Source: Viscum album
Taxonomy: Eukaryota; Streptophyta; Magnoliopsida; Santalales; Viscaceae
Direction: 5' to 3'
Assembly: GCA_963277665.1 (NCBI GenBank)
Contig: OY728121.1
Span: 958,742,097-958,806,096 of the forward strand
Length of the DNA: 64,000 bases
Every line of letters begins with the position of its first letter. Within the stretch, counting starts at the first letter, position 1. A model generated the notes under the pieces. The model did no database searches, had not been told where the DNA came from, and worked only from the letters and a program-made list of their open reading frames with translations. This document shows, one piece after another, positions 51,558 to 63,339 of the stretch. Position numbers and translations under genes: made by a program.

Positions 51558-52168
51558 TTTTAGATGAAGATACTTTTATTATTCATACTTTCATACTTTT
51601 CATGTCCATGATGATTGGATCCATTTTATTCATGATCATGGACAGGACTATAGGATCCATTATACCAAGAGAATCTGCCACTTTATTTTCCATAAAAGGA
51701 TAGTAACAGATTGAGTAATCATAATCCTAATCACCTCTAAATAAATCTATTGGAGAAAATTATGGTCCTTTTGTGTGAATATAATCATGATAATTTTTTG
51801 ATCCATATATATGTAACACTTATTGAAGTAGAGATAATTAAAAAAATCATTATCATGATGATCACCAAATCCAATTATTGATCATGAATTTGGTAATTCC
51901 TCACAAGTTTCATTAGTTTTTGGGAGGACTAAGCTACAATTTTTTCATCATTCATGAGTACACAACCCAATCCCTTATTGAATTAACAAGTGTAGATAAA
52001 AAATCCTTCCTCGTTGATCGGTAATGTTAGAATATATTCATTTATTAGAAATATCATCTGATCATTAAAATAATCCTTGAAATCATCATTTTATAAAATA
52101 TTGACTCCTTTCCATGTTAGCATAGTCAGCGGGATTGGAAATCAAGATATTTTTATCCTAAATTGATG
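51558..52168 (-). pseudogene. gypsy-2 RNase H region, poorly preserved
   Basis: Assigned mainly by position between the VIDIHSFIGLSGY junction motif (just upstream on the minus strand) and the integrase zinc region. Its own catalytic motifs are not clear in any frame. Confidence 0.5.
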
Positions 52169-52970
52169 TTAGTAACCAGATAATCCAATGAAACTATGTA
52201 TATCTATCACATAGTTTAGTCTGGTCCATCTACCAATTTCATCTATTTTAAAAGTGTACACAATAAACCATTTTAGGTGAAAACATTCACAAGGAATGTC
52301 AATATCCCCCAAAAAATTCACATTTACGTCACATAAAAATATACATTTTATTTCCACATGGTCTTCATTATATTATTCAAATTTGTCTCATGTTCAAAAA
52401 ATCTCAAGAAGAAAATGAGAATATAATTTATAAATACTACAAAAAAAGGTTAATGTAATCTATGCAGACTATATTCATCTAGTATAGGATGATTTATGGG
52501 GAATTATTGGTTCCAATTGACATCACTATGAACACATAGTGAACAACAATGTCTAAAAATAGGCCATTGTGATTATCCTCCTTTTCCATTATTTAATGTT
52601 ATATTAATCGAAGATCAACTATGTGAAATATTTTTCTAGACATAGCTGATTGAGAAATTCATCACTACATGTAAGAGGATAGTTTTTCATTATCATTATT
52701 TTATTATGATCATGATAATCACGGTAGTGGAGAACTGAACCATCCTTATTCTTAACAAAGAGGACTGATGCTCCCCATGTTGATGCACTTTGGTTTGGGA
52801 ACCCTTTATCCAAATTTTCCTATACTTTCCTTTTATAATCCTCATTTTTATCAACAACCATTTTTAATGATGTATTGGATATTGGAAACACTCTAGGTAT
52901 AATATTTATTGATAATTCATCATATTTTCTAGGAGGAATAATGTGAAACTCTTTATGAAACACACAAATG
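52169..52970 (-). pseudogene. gypsy-2 reverse transcriptase remnant
   Basis: Minus-strand order: PPRKYDELSINIIPRVFPI, DKGFPNQSASTWGASVLFVK, NKDGSVLHYRDYHDHNKI, KNYPLTCSDEFLNQL (52,619-52,813 is open), a mutated palm region (52,440-52,600), and EIKCIFLCDVNVNFLGD...VIDIHSFIGLSGY (52,169-52,357 is open). These match '[28 protein letters not shown]' and 'EIRSFLGLAGYYRRF' type blocks. The catalytic FIDD region cannot be read. The domain is Ty3/gypsy chromovirus RT. Confidence 0.9.
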
Positions 52971-54857
52971 TTTTCCCTCATAATAACAATTACATCATTG
53001 ATGATATTTTCCTTACATTCAATCGTTTGATCTAAATATACTTTTTCAAATGAAAATAATATTCATGATGGAGATTATGATACAAAATAATATTCATATT
53101 GATGCATTAATTTGTATAGAATTGGAGGGTGATTAAAAATATCAATGGAAATTTTCTTCTGTTAGAAATTTATGTTTTCCCTATATAAGGAAAGTCAATT
53201 CACGCCCTAAATATCATTGAATTCAAATATAGAATGTTTCACATGTTTCACTATGATGTTCATCCCAAAAATCATGTTATCAGTGGATTCATATACATGA
53301 GATGTAATAATTTACCACATTTTCAATTTTTCCAATATTTTACATCCATGATTTGCAATGGTGCTTGGAATGTTCTACTATATAATTGAGATACAAAAGA
53401 ATGTATTGAAACACGATCAAATATTATGTTCTATATTTTTAAATGAATAACTAAATTATCTTTCATTACACTATTATAAAAATATTATTCTATAGTTGTG
53501 ATGGTATAAGATCACCCTTGATCTCTAGTCCATGGGGGTTTCTGTCCTTAATTATCTTTGAAAATCATAAGATTAGTGCATTGGTTCACATAGTTTCATT
53601 CTTCCTTATTCTTGAATCAACAGAGAATGAGTTGAAGGTTGGCTGGATAATTCTGTTATTTAATCACATTGGTTGGTCTCTCCCATTGGAAATTTCTATG
53701 TGGGTACCATTACTGACCATATGATTATACTTTCTTCATCTTCTTAGGAAATTTATTGGGTGATTCATTCCATATATTTTACAAATTAGTTTTTTCAATT
53801 TCATAAAACCATTATATTTCTCCATCGAACCAAAAAATTAAAATAGACATTCCACTTCTTCTCCCCATGATACAATTGTGATTTGTTGATCTCAATTACA
53901 ACATCATGTGCACATTAGAAAATTTTCTCATTGCTACCAATATTACAAATTTCCATGGATTTATGTCTAATTGACTTCAACCCCCCCCCCCCCAAGAAGT
54001 TGTAATATTTAAATTTGTTTATAATGATAATAATATATGCATATTGTGAATTTCTTTTGATGATTGGATTATACACACTGATATATTATTCATTATATTT
54101 TTTAAGGGAACGTAACTACCTCTCTAATATAATTCATATAGTGGAAAGAAAATATTTATTGAGTAGATTTTTCGGGAATTCCTTTCTTCCCATTTACCTA
54201 ATCTCCTTCTCGTGTTTTTTATTTTTTAACAGAGTACACCATTGATCAACTTCTTTAAATATATGATAAATATACACCATGACCTTCTCCTACTGATATA
54301 ATTAAATTTTAGAGATGAAATTTTCAATTGGGAAAAAACATTTTTCATAAATTAAGGGACCAGAATATCCTATAAATGTTGTAAGCCTTTATTTTATAAT
54401 GGACTTAATTGAAAAATTCACGTTATTAAAGTGATTTTGTAATTTTTATTGATTTAGTTTTAATGTTAAAATCATGAGTCAATTATGTTAGAATAGTCAT
54501 GATGTATGGGAATCATGCTCTCATTGGGTTAGGCATCTCACCAGCGATGATATTACACTACCTCTCACGTTATTTTTTGACTTTTTTTTTATATTTCCAA
54601 CGATTGACTAGAATACATATAAAATTATGGATTATAATTTTTAAATTATTAAACACATAAAAGGGATTTTTTGGAAATTAAATTGATAACTCATAAATGA
54701 TATATACTACATAACCTAAGAATTTTTATCCTTTAATCTATGTTATCCATAATGTATTTCCTAATATAAAATACTTGGGAAATTTTTATTCCCTTAATAA
54801 TAGTTTCTAATGGGATTGTGTTTTTAAAAAAGCATATTCTTTATGAGTATAAAACCA
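52971..54857 (-). other. gypsy-2 gag/protease region, not recognisable
   Basis: By position this should hold gag, zinc knuckle and protease of gypsy-2, but I find no clear motif on the minus strand. It contains a run of 13 C at 53,981-53,993. A 68-codon plus-strand frame (53,518-53,724) and a 76-codon one (54,015-54,245) look like chance frames. Confidence 0.4.
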
Positions 54858-56200
54858 GGTGTGTAGTACACCCCATTATCCTACAACAATCAGTGATCGA
54901 GTCTAGCTAAATTCATATTCTTCAGGTTTATTACCTCTAGGTAATTATTTCGAGGAACAAATCCACTTATTGAATCCAAAATAGTATGTATATTCATTGA
55001 AACGAATTTCTATATACATTAAAAAATTAGGGATGTTTTCTAATGTTTTCCATTATCCCAAATTATTTCTCTAGAGTTTTGTAATCCTAAACCAAAAATT
55101 AACTCAACTTTTATCTGATAAAAAATATAAAAAATGATATCATTAATACACAATGATTATTGATTTATAACATAATTGTACACATTACACAATCCTGAAA
55201 TATCAATAATTATTGGGTATTTGGTAAATTCTATAGATATCATAACGAATTAGAAAACTAGTACAACGAAATTTGTGAAAACATCTTTATCATGCTCTTA
55301 AAATTCCTTCACTCTTTTAAAACCACAATAGATAACCTCGGGACATACCTAAGAATGTGTTCATCTATAAAGATGAGTAAGGGAATAGAAAAATAATAAC
55401 ATTATTAAAGTATTACATGTTTGACAACATTAATTTCAATGGGACATAAAATGGTTGATAATCATAAATGTGAACATCAATGCATGTTATACAATGATAA
55501 CATAAAGGAAATGTAATAATGTTGAAATAAGATAAAACATGGAATCATAACCACATGTCATTGATAACACTAATGATAACATATAATAGTGTTAATTGGA
55601 TAATATCCCATGAACTATACATGGTATCTCATGATATAAAAACATTACCAAATGCATCGGAGGACTATAATTCATGGCCCACCCGTCACATTCATATCAT
55701 TTACATACATATGTGTTCCATAGATATAATAAAAAATATGATTTCATTTGTGAATTTTAACCACATAATTAATTAGTGTGCGTAAAATACTTTTATTTAT
55801 CTAATAAAATATGGATTTGTACATCTATTTTAATTCTATAGAGAAGATATTTTGAAGATTTTCAAAATAAAAAGTTTTTGCATAGAAGGATCATATGTTA
55901 ATTTATGCAGCATATAAATGGTACATAAAGAATAAAAAGATATATTATTGAGAGTGAAAGGGATCTCTCCTAACATGGACTATATGAAGCCTATATTTTA
56001 ATTATACATCTTTGAAATATATTAAGGAATGTTTTATGACCATGTAGATGAGGTTGTATGAGATTTTATGTCTTATTCATCCATGAATTGATATTTTAAA
56101 AATATTAAATTTATAAATTTCTCTCAAGTGTAGTTTTCTTTAAAAATTGGAGTAAAATAAAAGTTAATTCTCAAATAAAAAAATTGATCGAACTACTTTA
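54858..56200 (-). repeat. gypsy-2 5' LTR (at least in part)
   Basis: Matches 47,450-48,600 as described for the 3' LTR. Its left end near 54,858 (TGTGTAGTACACCCC on the plus strand) is preceded by TATAAAACCA, a possible very degenerate primer binding site. The outer (right) end is not defined. Confidence 0.55.
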
Positions 56201-58785
56201 TCTAGAATATAGGGTTTACCCTATGTGAGATTTAAAATTGGTCAGCTCTGGATGTTTGAATAAGTCCATCAATGTCAATTATTTTAAATTAAATTAATTA
56301 ATTAAGTAATATATTGTATTATGAAATTTCAAATAGACATAATTTCTTAGATTTAAATGATAATATTTCATTTCACCAGGGTTAGCCACATATTCCTTGG
56401 AGCTCTCAGAGGATGAGACTCAGCATATATCATTTAAGGATCACATATGTGGATAACAAGAGATCAGATCAATGGGAATCAAGGGGAATCATAGACATCA
56501 GGATCAACATATCACTAGAAAATTCATTCTTCACTAATGACCAATCCATTTTTTAGGTAGGAATAATAATTTCTGGTTTCATTCCTTATTTAAAATATTG
56601 TACATGGATATATATTTATCTATTTTATTGATTTTTTCCAAACCATCACAAGAAGTATTTGTTGAATGAATTTTTTTTCCAATATATTTTTTTCTTCCAT
56701 GATCTCACCCAAATTAAAAAACATTGAAATAATATTCCCAGAACCCTTTTCCAATGATATTTGTTAAAGATTAATATTTTTCCCCATCATTTATCATTTT
56801 CTTCACTATTGGACTACGGGGTTGCAGTACAACATTTCTATGGTGGGTTTGGGTACAATCAAAACCCGAAATAATATGTGTATGTACAAAAAAATGTGAT
56901 GTTGATTTATGGATGGATTGAGGATTGTTCGATGATGCTGGAAATGATTTTCCTTGCTCTGAGATTCAGGATGGTAGCAGGTTATGTATACAACACAAGG
57001 CGCATGATAAACCCCAAAAAATAATCAAAATTTGTTTCCTAGCAATTTAATGATGGGAAATGATATCTGGATGTGGTACCCACTAATGGTGGGTTGTCAA
57101 TTGTTGTGATTAATGGAAAAGAGACTATATTGGGAGAACACGTTAATATTATATATTTTCTATGAAAAAACAGATTAAATTGTGTGTATTCTAAAATTAC
57201 AATTCATGTATCCCGACATGATATGGTGGATAGGGTTATTTGGATAATAAGGATCACATTTAATGAGTTCTAAACCACACACCTTGTGACCCTCCCAGGG
57301 AAGCATGGATATGTGCTAGCTGGAACACGCCTATGATCTTTTGTTAGAGAGAACACTGTGTACTCTGGGATTACATGGGTTTAGGCCAGTACCCAATCAT
57401 AACCATATACATGGTCATGATATGTGTGATCTATATATGTTGTTAACTATGAAATGGATTCCAATACATGTCTATAGGAGAACACAATTGGGAAATAAGG
57501 TTTGATCTCACACTATGTGGACAACCATACACACATTGTATTTCCTCCTTTAACTTCATCATTATTAATATATTTTTTGGATTGGGATTTTGACCCACAA
57601 TTATCCTATTATGAGATGTTTTCCACATATAACATGATGGTGGCCTTCGTAGTGGATTTTGAGATATGTTATAGAATTTTGCGAGCATGAATCTTATTTA
57701 GGCGATGATTGATGATGTTAGCTATCATGGATGATCATCAAAAAAATATTGTGTTTGGTAATCCTTTAATATTCCAGGGAGTAGGTTCCCCTTACTATTT
57801 GAGAAATATCGAGCTCAGTACTCACCAATCACTATATTGTGTACGTTCCCCATAATATTTATATAGAAATATATGGTACCCCCTACAGGGGTACAAGTTT
57901 TCTATCTTTGTAGTGGTAATCTATTCCATTTGATATCCATTGGCGTGCGGATTATCCATATGAGTTTTGACTCCCTTTTCTATGGTTCATAGTTACAAGT
58001 GGTGGGACCCTATAAAAATATTCTAGTGAGGTTTCATTTTATGTTGTGTATCTATGATTAAATTTTACAACTGCATGCTTAGTCATCTACATCAAATGGG
58101 TTGTGAGAAGGAAATCCCTTTTCTGCCTCATTTGATTTTCATTATGAATATATATATATATCTCTCTTTGTGTGTGTGTGTTTGTGTCTGATGGATATCT
58201 TTTTCCACTGTATTTTGGGTTGATATGAATGTTTTTTATACCTATATCTATCCATTTTGGATTTTGTGGCATCCTACTGGGTATGCATATACATACCCAT
58301 GGATGGGTTTTCCTACACATGTCATATCTTATAAAATGATGGATAGATAGATGATAATTATGATAGATAATTTTTATATCAAGGTGCATTGAACATAAAT
58401 GGTTTTCATTCTTGGAGATTATAAGTAATGATCTCTCACGTTTCTACATTTCTAGTTTCTTTTAGGATTGTACATCATTAATTGTTGTGAGGGTCTTTTC
58501 CTATTTTAAAATTTTTTGTATCTTTTATAATATAATTTATTTCTTAGATATTATTGAAATCATTTTTTATCTCCATATGTTGTAGTCCATACTTTATGAT
58601 TTTCTACATTACCTTATGGAGATGGTTGGGTGTCTACATAAATTTTCATTAGGAAATAGTTTTCCATTATAGTTATTACTTCTCAGTGCTTATAACTAGA
58701 ACATGAAATATCATTGGCATTATAGATGTTTTTACAACTCAGTCTTCCATGTGCCATGTGGGCCCCAATAATTCGGGTCCTTACA
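56201..58785 (+). repeat. gypsy-3 5' LTR (right end secure, left end unknown)
   Basis: The right end reads GGGTCCTTACA directly before a primer binding site, a typical chromovirus LTR end. A possible start is the TGTGATGTTGATTTATGG word at 56,893. Beyond that, no partner LTR is present in the window to define the left edge. The span has short frames only and TA/CT/TG microsatellites at 58,143-58,190. Confidence 0.5.
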
Positions 58786-58788
58786 GAG

Positions 58789-58800
58789 TGGTATTAGAGC
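58789..58800 (+). other. gypsy-3 primer binding site
   Basis: TGGTATTAGAGC, 11 of 12 matches to the tRNA-Met-complementary TGGTATCAGAGC, three bases after the TTACA LTR end. The single change is a C-to-T transition. Confidence 0.85.
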
Positions 58801-59689
58801 TAGATCATCATCGTGATGGTGTCTGGTGTTTTCCCCTTATGAGGATTGGTTGTTAATTTAGAACAATAATGTAAGTGTGTCTTGAGTTTATGTTTTAGGA
58901 TTGAAAATCCATTGTTTTTGTTGAATATAACATATCCATACACATGGAATCAGAAAACCAACTTTTCAACACTGCTTGCCATGATATTTGATGCATGAAA
59001 AATTGGTATATGAACCATATAAGTTTGAGTACATTAAATATCCTTCTTTGGTGAGTTCCCCATATGTTTGTGTATGTGTATATATATATTCTCATCTATC
59101 CCTGGTACGTATTGATTAATTTTAGAATTCCCCAACAATGATAGCCATCCATGTTTATAATTAATTATTTTTAGGATATTTTTATGAGTGATAATGCCTC
59201 GGTTTAGGAGAAATCCCAAGAAATATTTCCACTTGGTGTGTAGGTAGTGATTCCCCTACCAATATAGTAGATGTCATTTTCTACAATTTCTCCCTTGATG
59301 TGCATTGGATCATCCCACATTATGTGTTATAGTAATATAGACTTATGAGGTTCTATGACATGCCATAATACTAGGCAGTAGAGGTTTGGCTTCATTCAGT
59401 GGTGTGAGTTTTCACTCTGATTTGGATTCGATAAAATTAGATGTTTATGTAGGAATAAAATATTTTTCATTAAATAGATGGTCATTTGTGGAGTTTGTTT
59501 AACCATACACATGAAAAAAGACACAATTATGATAACATTTCTAGTAAATGTTTCTGATGAGCATTGCCCTTTGTTCATGTACTGAATTTGGATCCATGAA
59601 ATTATTGAGACAAAAGAAGGAGATATATTATATTCTCTGTATGATGCATGGGTCAATTACCGTACATGATGGTCCCTTAATGTGGTATG

Positions 59690-60060
59690 AGTCAGATTAT
59701 CTAGTGTGAAGTTTTTTGAGAAGGGTCTCCATAGAGATATTCAATTAATTTTTGTTTCCTTTTGCCTATCCACTAATACTATAGTGGTAGAGAGGGCACT
59801 GGTGACTGAGAGTATCCTATCATTGTAGAGCCACATGGTTGGATCTAGCAGTGGATATCATGTGGTTGATTCATCAACAGAAGGTATCTGACATCAGGTG
59901 TCATGATCCCAGAAGAGGAGGCATTCACATTCTATAACAGATACACATAGATTTATAGCTCATGGATCATAGAGATAATTCGATCTTCCTAGTGAGGGGA
60001 AATGATATAGTTCTGATGGGTGTGGTCACATATCTCATTATTGACAAACATTTTGTATGT
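59690..60060 (+). pseudogene. gypsy-3 gag C-terminal remnant
   Basis: Plus-strand translation near 59,710-59,820 gives FFEKGLHRDIQLIFVSF and TIVVERALVTESILSL, matching the 'F..GL...I....' and 'VERAL.AE' helix at the end of the gypsy gag domain. Ser/His-rich sequence follows, then near 60,004-60,045 YSSDGCGHISHY, a possible collapsed zinc knuckle with C-to-Y changes and one missing codon. Gag upstream (58,900-59,690) is too mutated to read. Confidence 0.6.
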
Positions 60061-60546
60061 TGAAGGACATGTAAATAGTGGATGGAACACCACGATGGAG
60101 GAATCATTGTGATTAGGGATCTCCTAAATGTGGCTAGAACATCCTTAGGGAAGTATTGGTAGAAGAAGAGAAGAAATGAACATAAGGGAGGATAGTTTGG
60201 GGGAGGATTACATTAAATGATTCTATGACCACCAACACTAGGTGTCCCATATTTGGATAAATGAATTGGTGGCCAATTCCATGTGGAGTTTTAGGCCCTA
60301 GAGTGGATTTACTAGGCTTCACATGAGATAAAATGAGGTATTTTATATTATAATTATTATCATTATTCATTATTAGTAGGTATATTTAGGACTCATTACT
60401 TTATCTCCTTATTCCCACTATGAGAGATTAATCTTCTCACTGATTCATTATCCAAGATGTTTTCTTTAGAGGTTTTTAATGGGTGTGATTCTTAGATATC
60501 TCTTATCTAATGAAAATGAAAGATACATCTTGGAAGGGGGAGTTTC

Positions 60547-60765
60547 ATGGGAGACATATCGGTTATCTCAATAGATCCTTATGACTTCATCATTTTTGTA
60601 GAGTTTTTTATATGGTTCGATTCCATATTGACTATCATCATAGGAATGTTAGAATACATTTCAAATACGAGACATGAATTTTTTATCATGGTGAGGGAGA
60701 TGTCATGGATGAGTGTGTGGGTCCTAAAAGCTGGATGTTGCAACTCATCACCCATCAGTTGGTGA
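60547..60765 (+). pseudogene. gypsy-3 aspartic protease remnant
   Basis: A 72-codon open stretch on the plus strand: ISVISIDPYDFIIFVEFFIW, then RHEFFIMVREMSW and VWVLKAGC. By eye this follows the plant gypsy retropepsin C-terminal half (L.DFDVILGMDWL..., a GE.EF.F.GER-type strand, and the ALKA segment just before RT). The sequence ends shortly afterwards where gypsy-4 begins, so RT and integrase of gypsy-3 are outside the window or lost. Confidence 0.6.
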
Positions 60766-60779
60766 GTTTGTCCCTTGAT

Positions 60780-61567
60780 GCAGTGGGATCTCTAGGAATC
60801 TAGATTCATTCAGTAGTGTAGGACTTTATTGGCATGACCTGTCCCCGGGGGGCTGTTCCATGACTACCCCAAACCCACTTTCATTAGGTCAGGGGATGGC
60901 GACAAGAAACAAAGGCATAATTAATGTACTGCATTTGCAAAATTAATTAGCTCAATTAAATGGACCAATTTAATGGACCAATTTAATGGGAGGGGTGGGA
61001 TATTGGGGAGTTGGGAGGTTTCTCCCCATTAAGAGGGGTCGGGTGGTCCCCGACCTCAAAATTCAAATTGGGGGGTTTAGGCTCAGGTGGTCCCCACCAC
61101 TATAACCTCACAAGGGAGGTTTTGTTCCGATGGACCCCACCTCTTAACTTTCATTGGGTGGTTTAGATCTGATGGTCCCCACCCCCCAACATCCACATGG
61201 GTGTTTCAATTAAAAATAATTTTTTACATAATTATATTTTTATTTTATTCCTTCCCGAAAAACCCAAAAACTAACTTTCACCCTCAACCAACTACCGTCG
61301 AGGTGAAAGTCTCTTTAAGTGAATACCAATGGTGCGAGTTTAATGGTGTCCTCTGATTTCAATTATGATCACTTGTTAAAAATTTTTAAAAACTGGCACG
61401 TACATTTACTGAACATACCCGAAGAAAAGTTTAGAAATTCATTATGGGAACTCCGGGACCTAGAATCAGACACCGTCATTTTTCACAGACTCGTCAAATT
61501 CCCATTTATTTAAAAAAATACATGGAAATTTTGGGTCTTTAAATTATCCCCAACTCAGGTCTTTACA
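60780..61567 (-). repeat. gypsy-4 3' LTR
   Basis: On the minus strand it starts TGTAAAGACC directly after a purine tract. It matches 63,340-63,970 over 60,915-61,555. Near its start it has about 25 extra bases containing a second TAAAGACC word. The portion 60,780-60,914 has no counterpart in the other copy. The left edge is inferred from where the protease match of gypsy-3 stops. Confidence 0.75.
61044..61210 (-). repeat. Four tandem ~43-bp units inside gypsy-4 LTR
   Basis: Units start at TGGTCCCCGACC, TGGTCCCCACCA, TGGACCCCACCT and TGGTCCCCACCC on the plus strand, spaced 42-44 bp. Each ends in a G-rich half such as 'ggggtttaggctcagg' or 'ggtggtttagatctga'. The same array occurs at 63,472-63,633 in the other LTR. 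Confidence 0.8.
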
Positions 61568-61580
61568 TCCCCATAATCCA
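61568..61580 (-). other. gypsy-4 polypurine tract
   Basis: TGGATTATGGGGA on the minus strand immediately before the LTR start TGTAAAGACC. It is the normal plus-strand primer position. The inverted copy has TATTATAGGGA at about 63,332-63,342 but is not followed by an LTR start. Confidence 0.7.
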
Positions 61581-61599
61581 AAACTCATAAATAGGTAAA

Positions 61600-62483
61600 C
61601 ATGTGGGGTTACTGAGCACTCATTTTAGCCTCCTACCCCCATGTGCTCTCCTAGAGGTTCTTGTTCTTCCAACGAACGCACACCATAGGTATCGACCATC
61701 CACGAAGGACCTGATCTTGTCGAACCTCAATCTATATTAGAACCTCCATAAAAGTCACCCCATTGCCGACATACAGCTCTCCATGGTCGATGATGTGAGA
61801 GGGGTCATGCACGTATCTCCTCAGCTAGGATACGTGGAAGATGTCATGCACCCGGTGCAAATGAGGTGGAAGATCTTAGTGGTAAGAAACCACTCCAACT
61901 GTACTGAGGACCTAAAAAGGTCCAATGATCCTCGGAGATAACTTTCCACCTCAGCCAAATCTCCGCAACCCTCGTCAGGATGAGACCTGCAGAAAGACAT
62001 GGTTTCCATCCTCGAACTCCAGAGATCTCTATCTCCTGTCGGCATAACAATTATCCTACTCTGTGATGTCTTCATCCTCTCCTGGATGATCTGTTCTTTC
62101 TCGGTGGTAGCTCGTACCATCTATGGTCCCACTTGTGCTAACTCCCACGGGTCTATATAGCACAAAGGTGACCTGCATTGTCGCCCATACAACAGCTCCA
62201 AATGTGTCATCCCAATGGTTGAGTGATATCTATTGTTGTACGCAATCTCCACCAAAGCGAAGTGATCCTCTCAGTTGTGACTGAAGTCAAGGACACAAGC
62301 ACGCATCATGTCCTCGAGGGTATGAATGGTCCACTTAGTCTGACCATCCGTCTGAGGATGGAAGGCAGTGCTCAAACGAAGCGGTGTCCTGAAAACCCAA
62401 TGCAACCCTTTCCATTGCTGAAAAGTGAAAAGTATATCACGATTTGAGACAATCAGAAAGGTTACTCCAATCGTGATGCACAT
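61600..62483 (-). pseudogene. gypsy-4 integrase 3' end, left arm
   Basis: The minus strand encodes the integrase core from SNRDILFTFQQWKGLH through STAFHPQTDGQTKWTIHTLE and DMMRACVLDF (62,271-62,483 open). After frame changes come TEKEQIIQERMKTSQSR and a GDRDLWSSRM segment, then VFHVS-stop-LRRYVHDPSHI, DHGELYV, and near the end VRWKNKNL-stop-ESTWG...PHMF. These match the Ty3/gypsy integrase C-terminal half and chromodomain-like tail. Stops and frameshifts inactivate it. It is in the normal orientation relative to the LTRs. Confidence 0.9.
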
Positions 62484-62489
62484 TTTACT

Positions 62490-63330
62490 TCCCGGCTATA
62501 GAAGGGGTTGCATGAGGCTTTTGGGATGCAACATAGTTTGATCACCACCTTCCATCCTCATACGGTTGGTCAGACTGAGTGGACTATTCAGACCCTTGAG
62601 GACATGTTGCGTGCTTGTGTCCTCGACGTTGGTCGTAGTTGGTAAGATCAATTTCCTTCGGTGGAGTTTTTGTACAACAACTATCACTCCACCATTGGGA
62701 TGACACCTTTTGAGGTGTTGTACAGGCGACCTTGTAGGTCACCTTTGTGCTAGACAGACCCAGGGGAGTCAGAACTAGTGGGACTAGATATGGTACGGGC
62801 TACCATAGTGAAAGTGTAGATCATCCAGGAGTGGGTGAAGACTACACAGAGAAGGCAGAATACTTATGCCGACATGAGATGGAGACCTCTGGAGTTCGGG
62901 GATGGCGTCCACATCTTATTACGAGTGTCTCCTCGATGAGGTTTGCAGAGATTTATCAAAGGCGTAAGGTTATCCCCAAGGTTAATCGGACCTTTTCAGG
63001 TCCTCATTAGATTTGGCAAGGTGGATTACCACATTGCGCTTCTACCTCAGTTGCATCGGGTGCATGTCGTCTTCCACGTATCCCAACTAAAGAGATACGT
63101 GCACGACCCTTCTCACATCATCAACCATGGAGAGCTGGACATCGATGTTGGGGAAACATTTACATAGCTTATAGTAAAGACTGAGGATCGACAAGGGCGG
63201 GTCCTTCATGGATAGTTGATACCTCTGGTGTGGGTACGTTGGTAGCAGAGGAACCTCCAGGAGAGCACATGGGAGATGGAGACTCATATGCATGCTCCGT
63301 AACCCCACCTATTTACCTAGTTATGAGTTG
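62490..63330 (+). pseudogene. gypsy-4 integrase 3' end, inverted right arm
   Basis: The plus strand encodes the same segment in the opposite direction: KGLHEAFGMQ, TTFHPHTVGQTEWTIQTLED, MLRACVLDVG, FLYNNYHSTIGMTPFEVLYR, then (62,747-63,167, two overlapping frames) QRFIKGVRLSPRLIGPFQV, DYHIALLPQLHRVHVVFHVS, QLKRYVHDPSHIINHGELD, and finally RLHG/IPLVWVRW-type and ESTWE blocks before a PHLF-like end. It mirrors the left arm residue for residue in most blocks, so it is a duplication, not an independent element. Confidence 0.92.
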
Positions 63331-63339
63331 CGTATTATA

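Larger units (their letters stand above)
47450..56200 (-). mobile_element. gypsy-2: Ty3/gypsy chromovirus, minus strand
   Basis: RT, RNase H, integrase and a chromodomain-like end run right to left from 52,960 to about 50,260, followed by the polypurine signal and an LTR start at 50,244 (TGTGATGACC on the minus strand). A direct repeat pair, best seen at 47,850-48,450 and 55,310-55,900, flanks the coding part and represents the LTRs. Gag and protease are not clear. The pol motifs match the same chromovirus group as gypsy-1. Outer ends are approximate. Confidence 0.7.

Noticed and set aside
58087..58389. A 100-codon minus-strand frame
   Set aside because: It runs through a TA/CT/TG microsatellite and has no domain; it is a chance frame.
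62223..62447. A plus-strand frame opposite the left integrase arm, and the minus-strand frame 62,496-62,687 opposite the right arm
   Set aside because: The two resemble each other only because they are antisense to duplicated integrase sequence.
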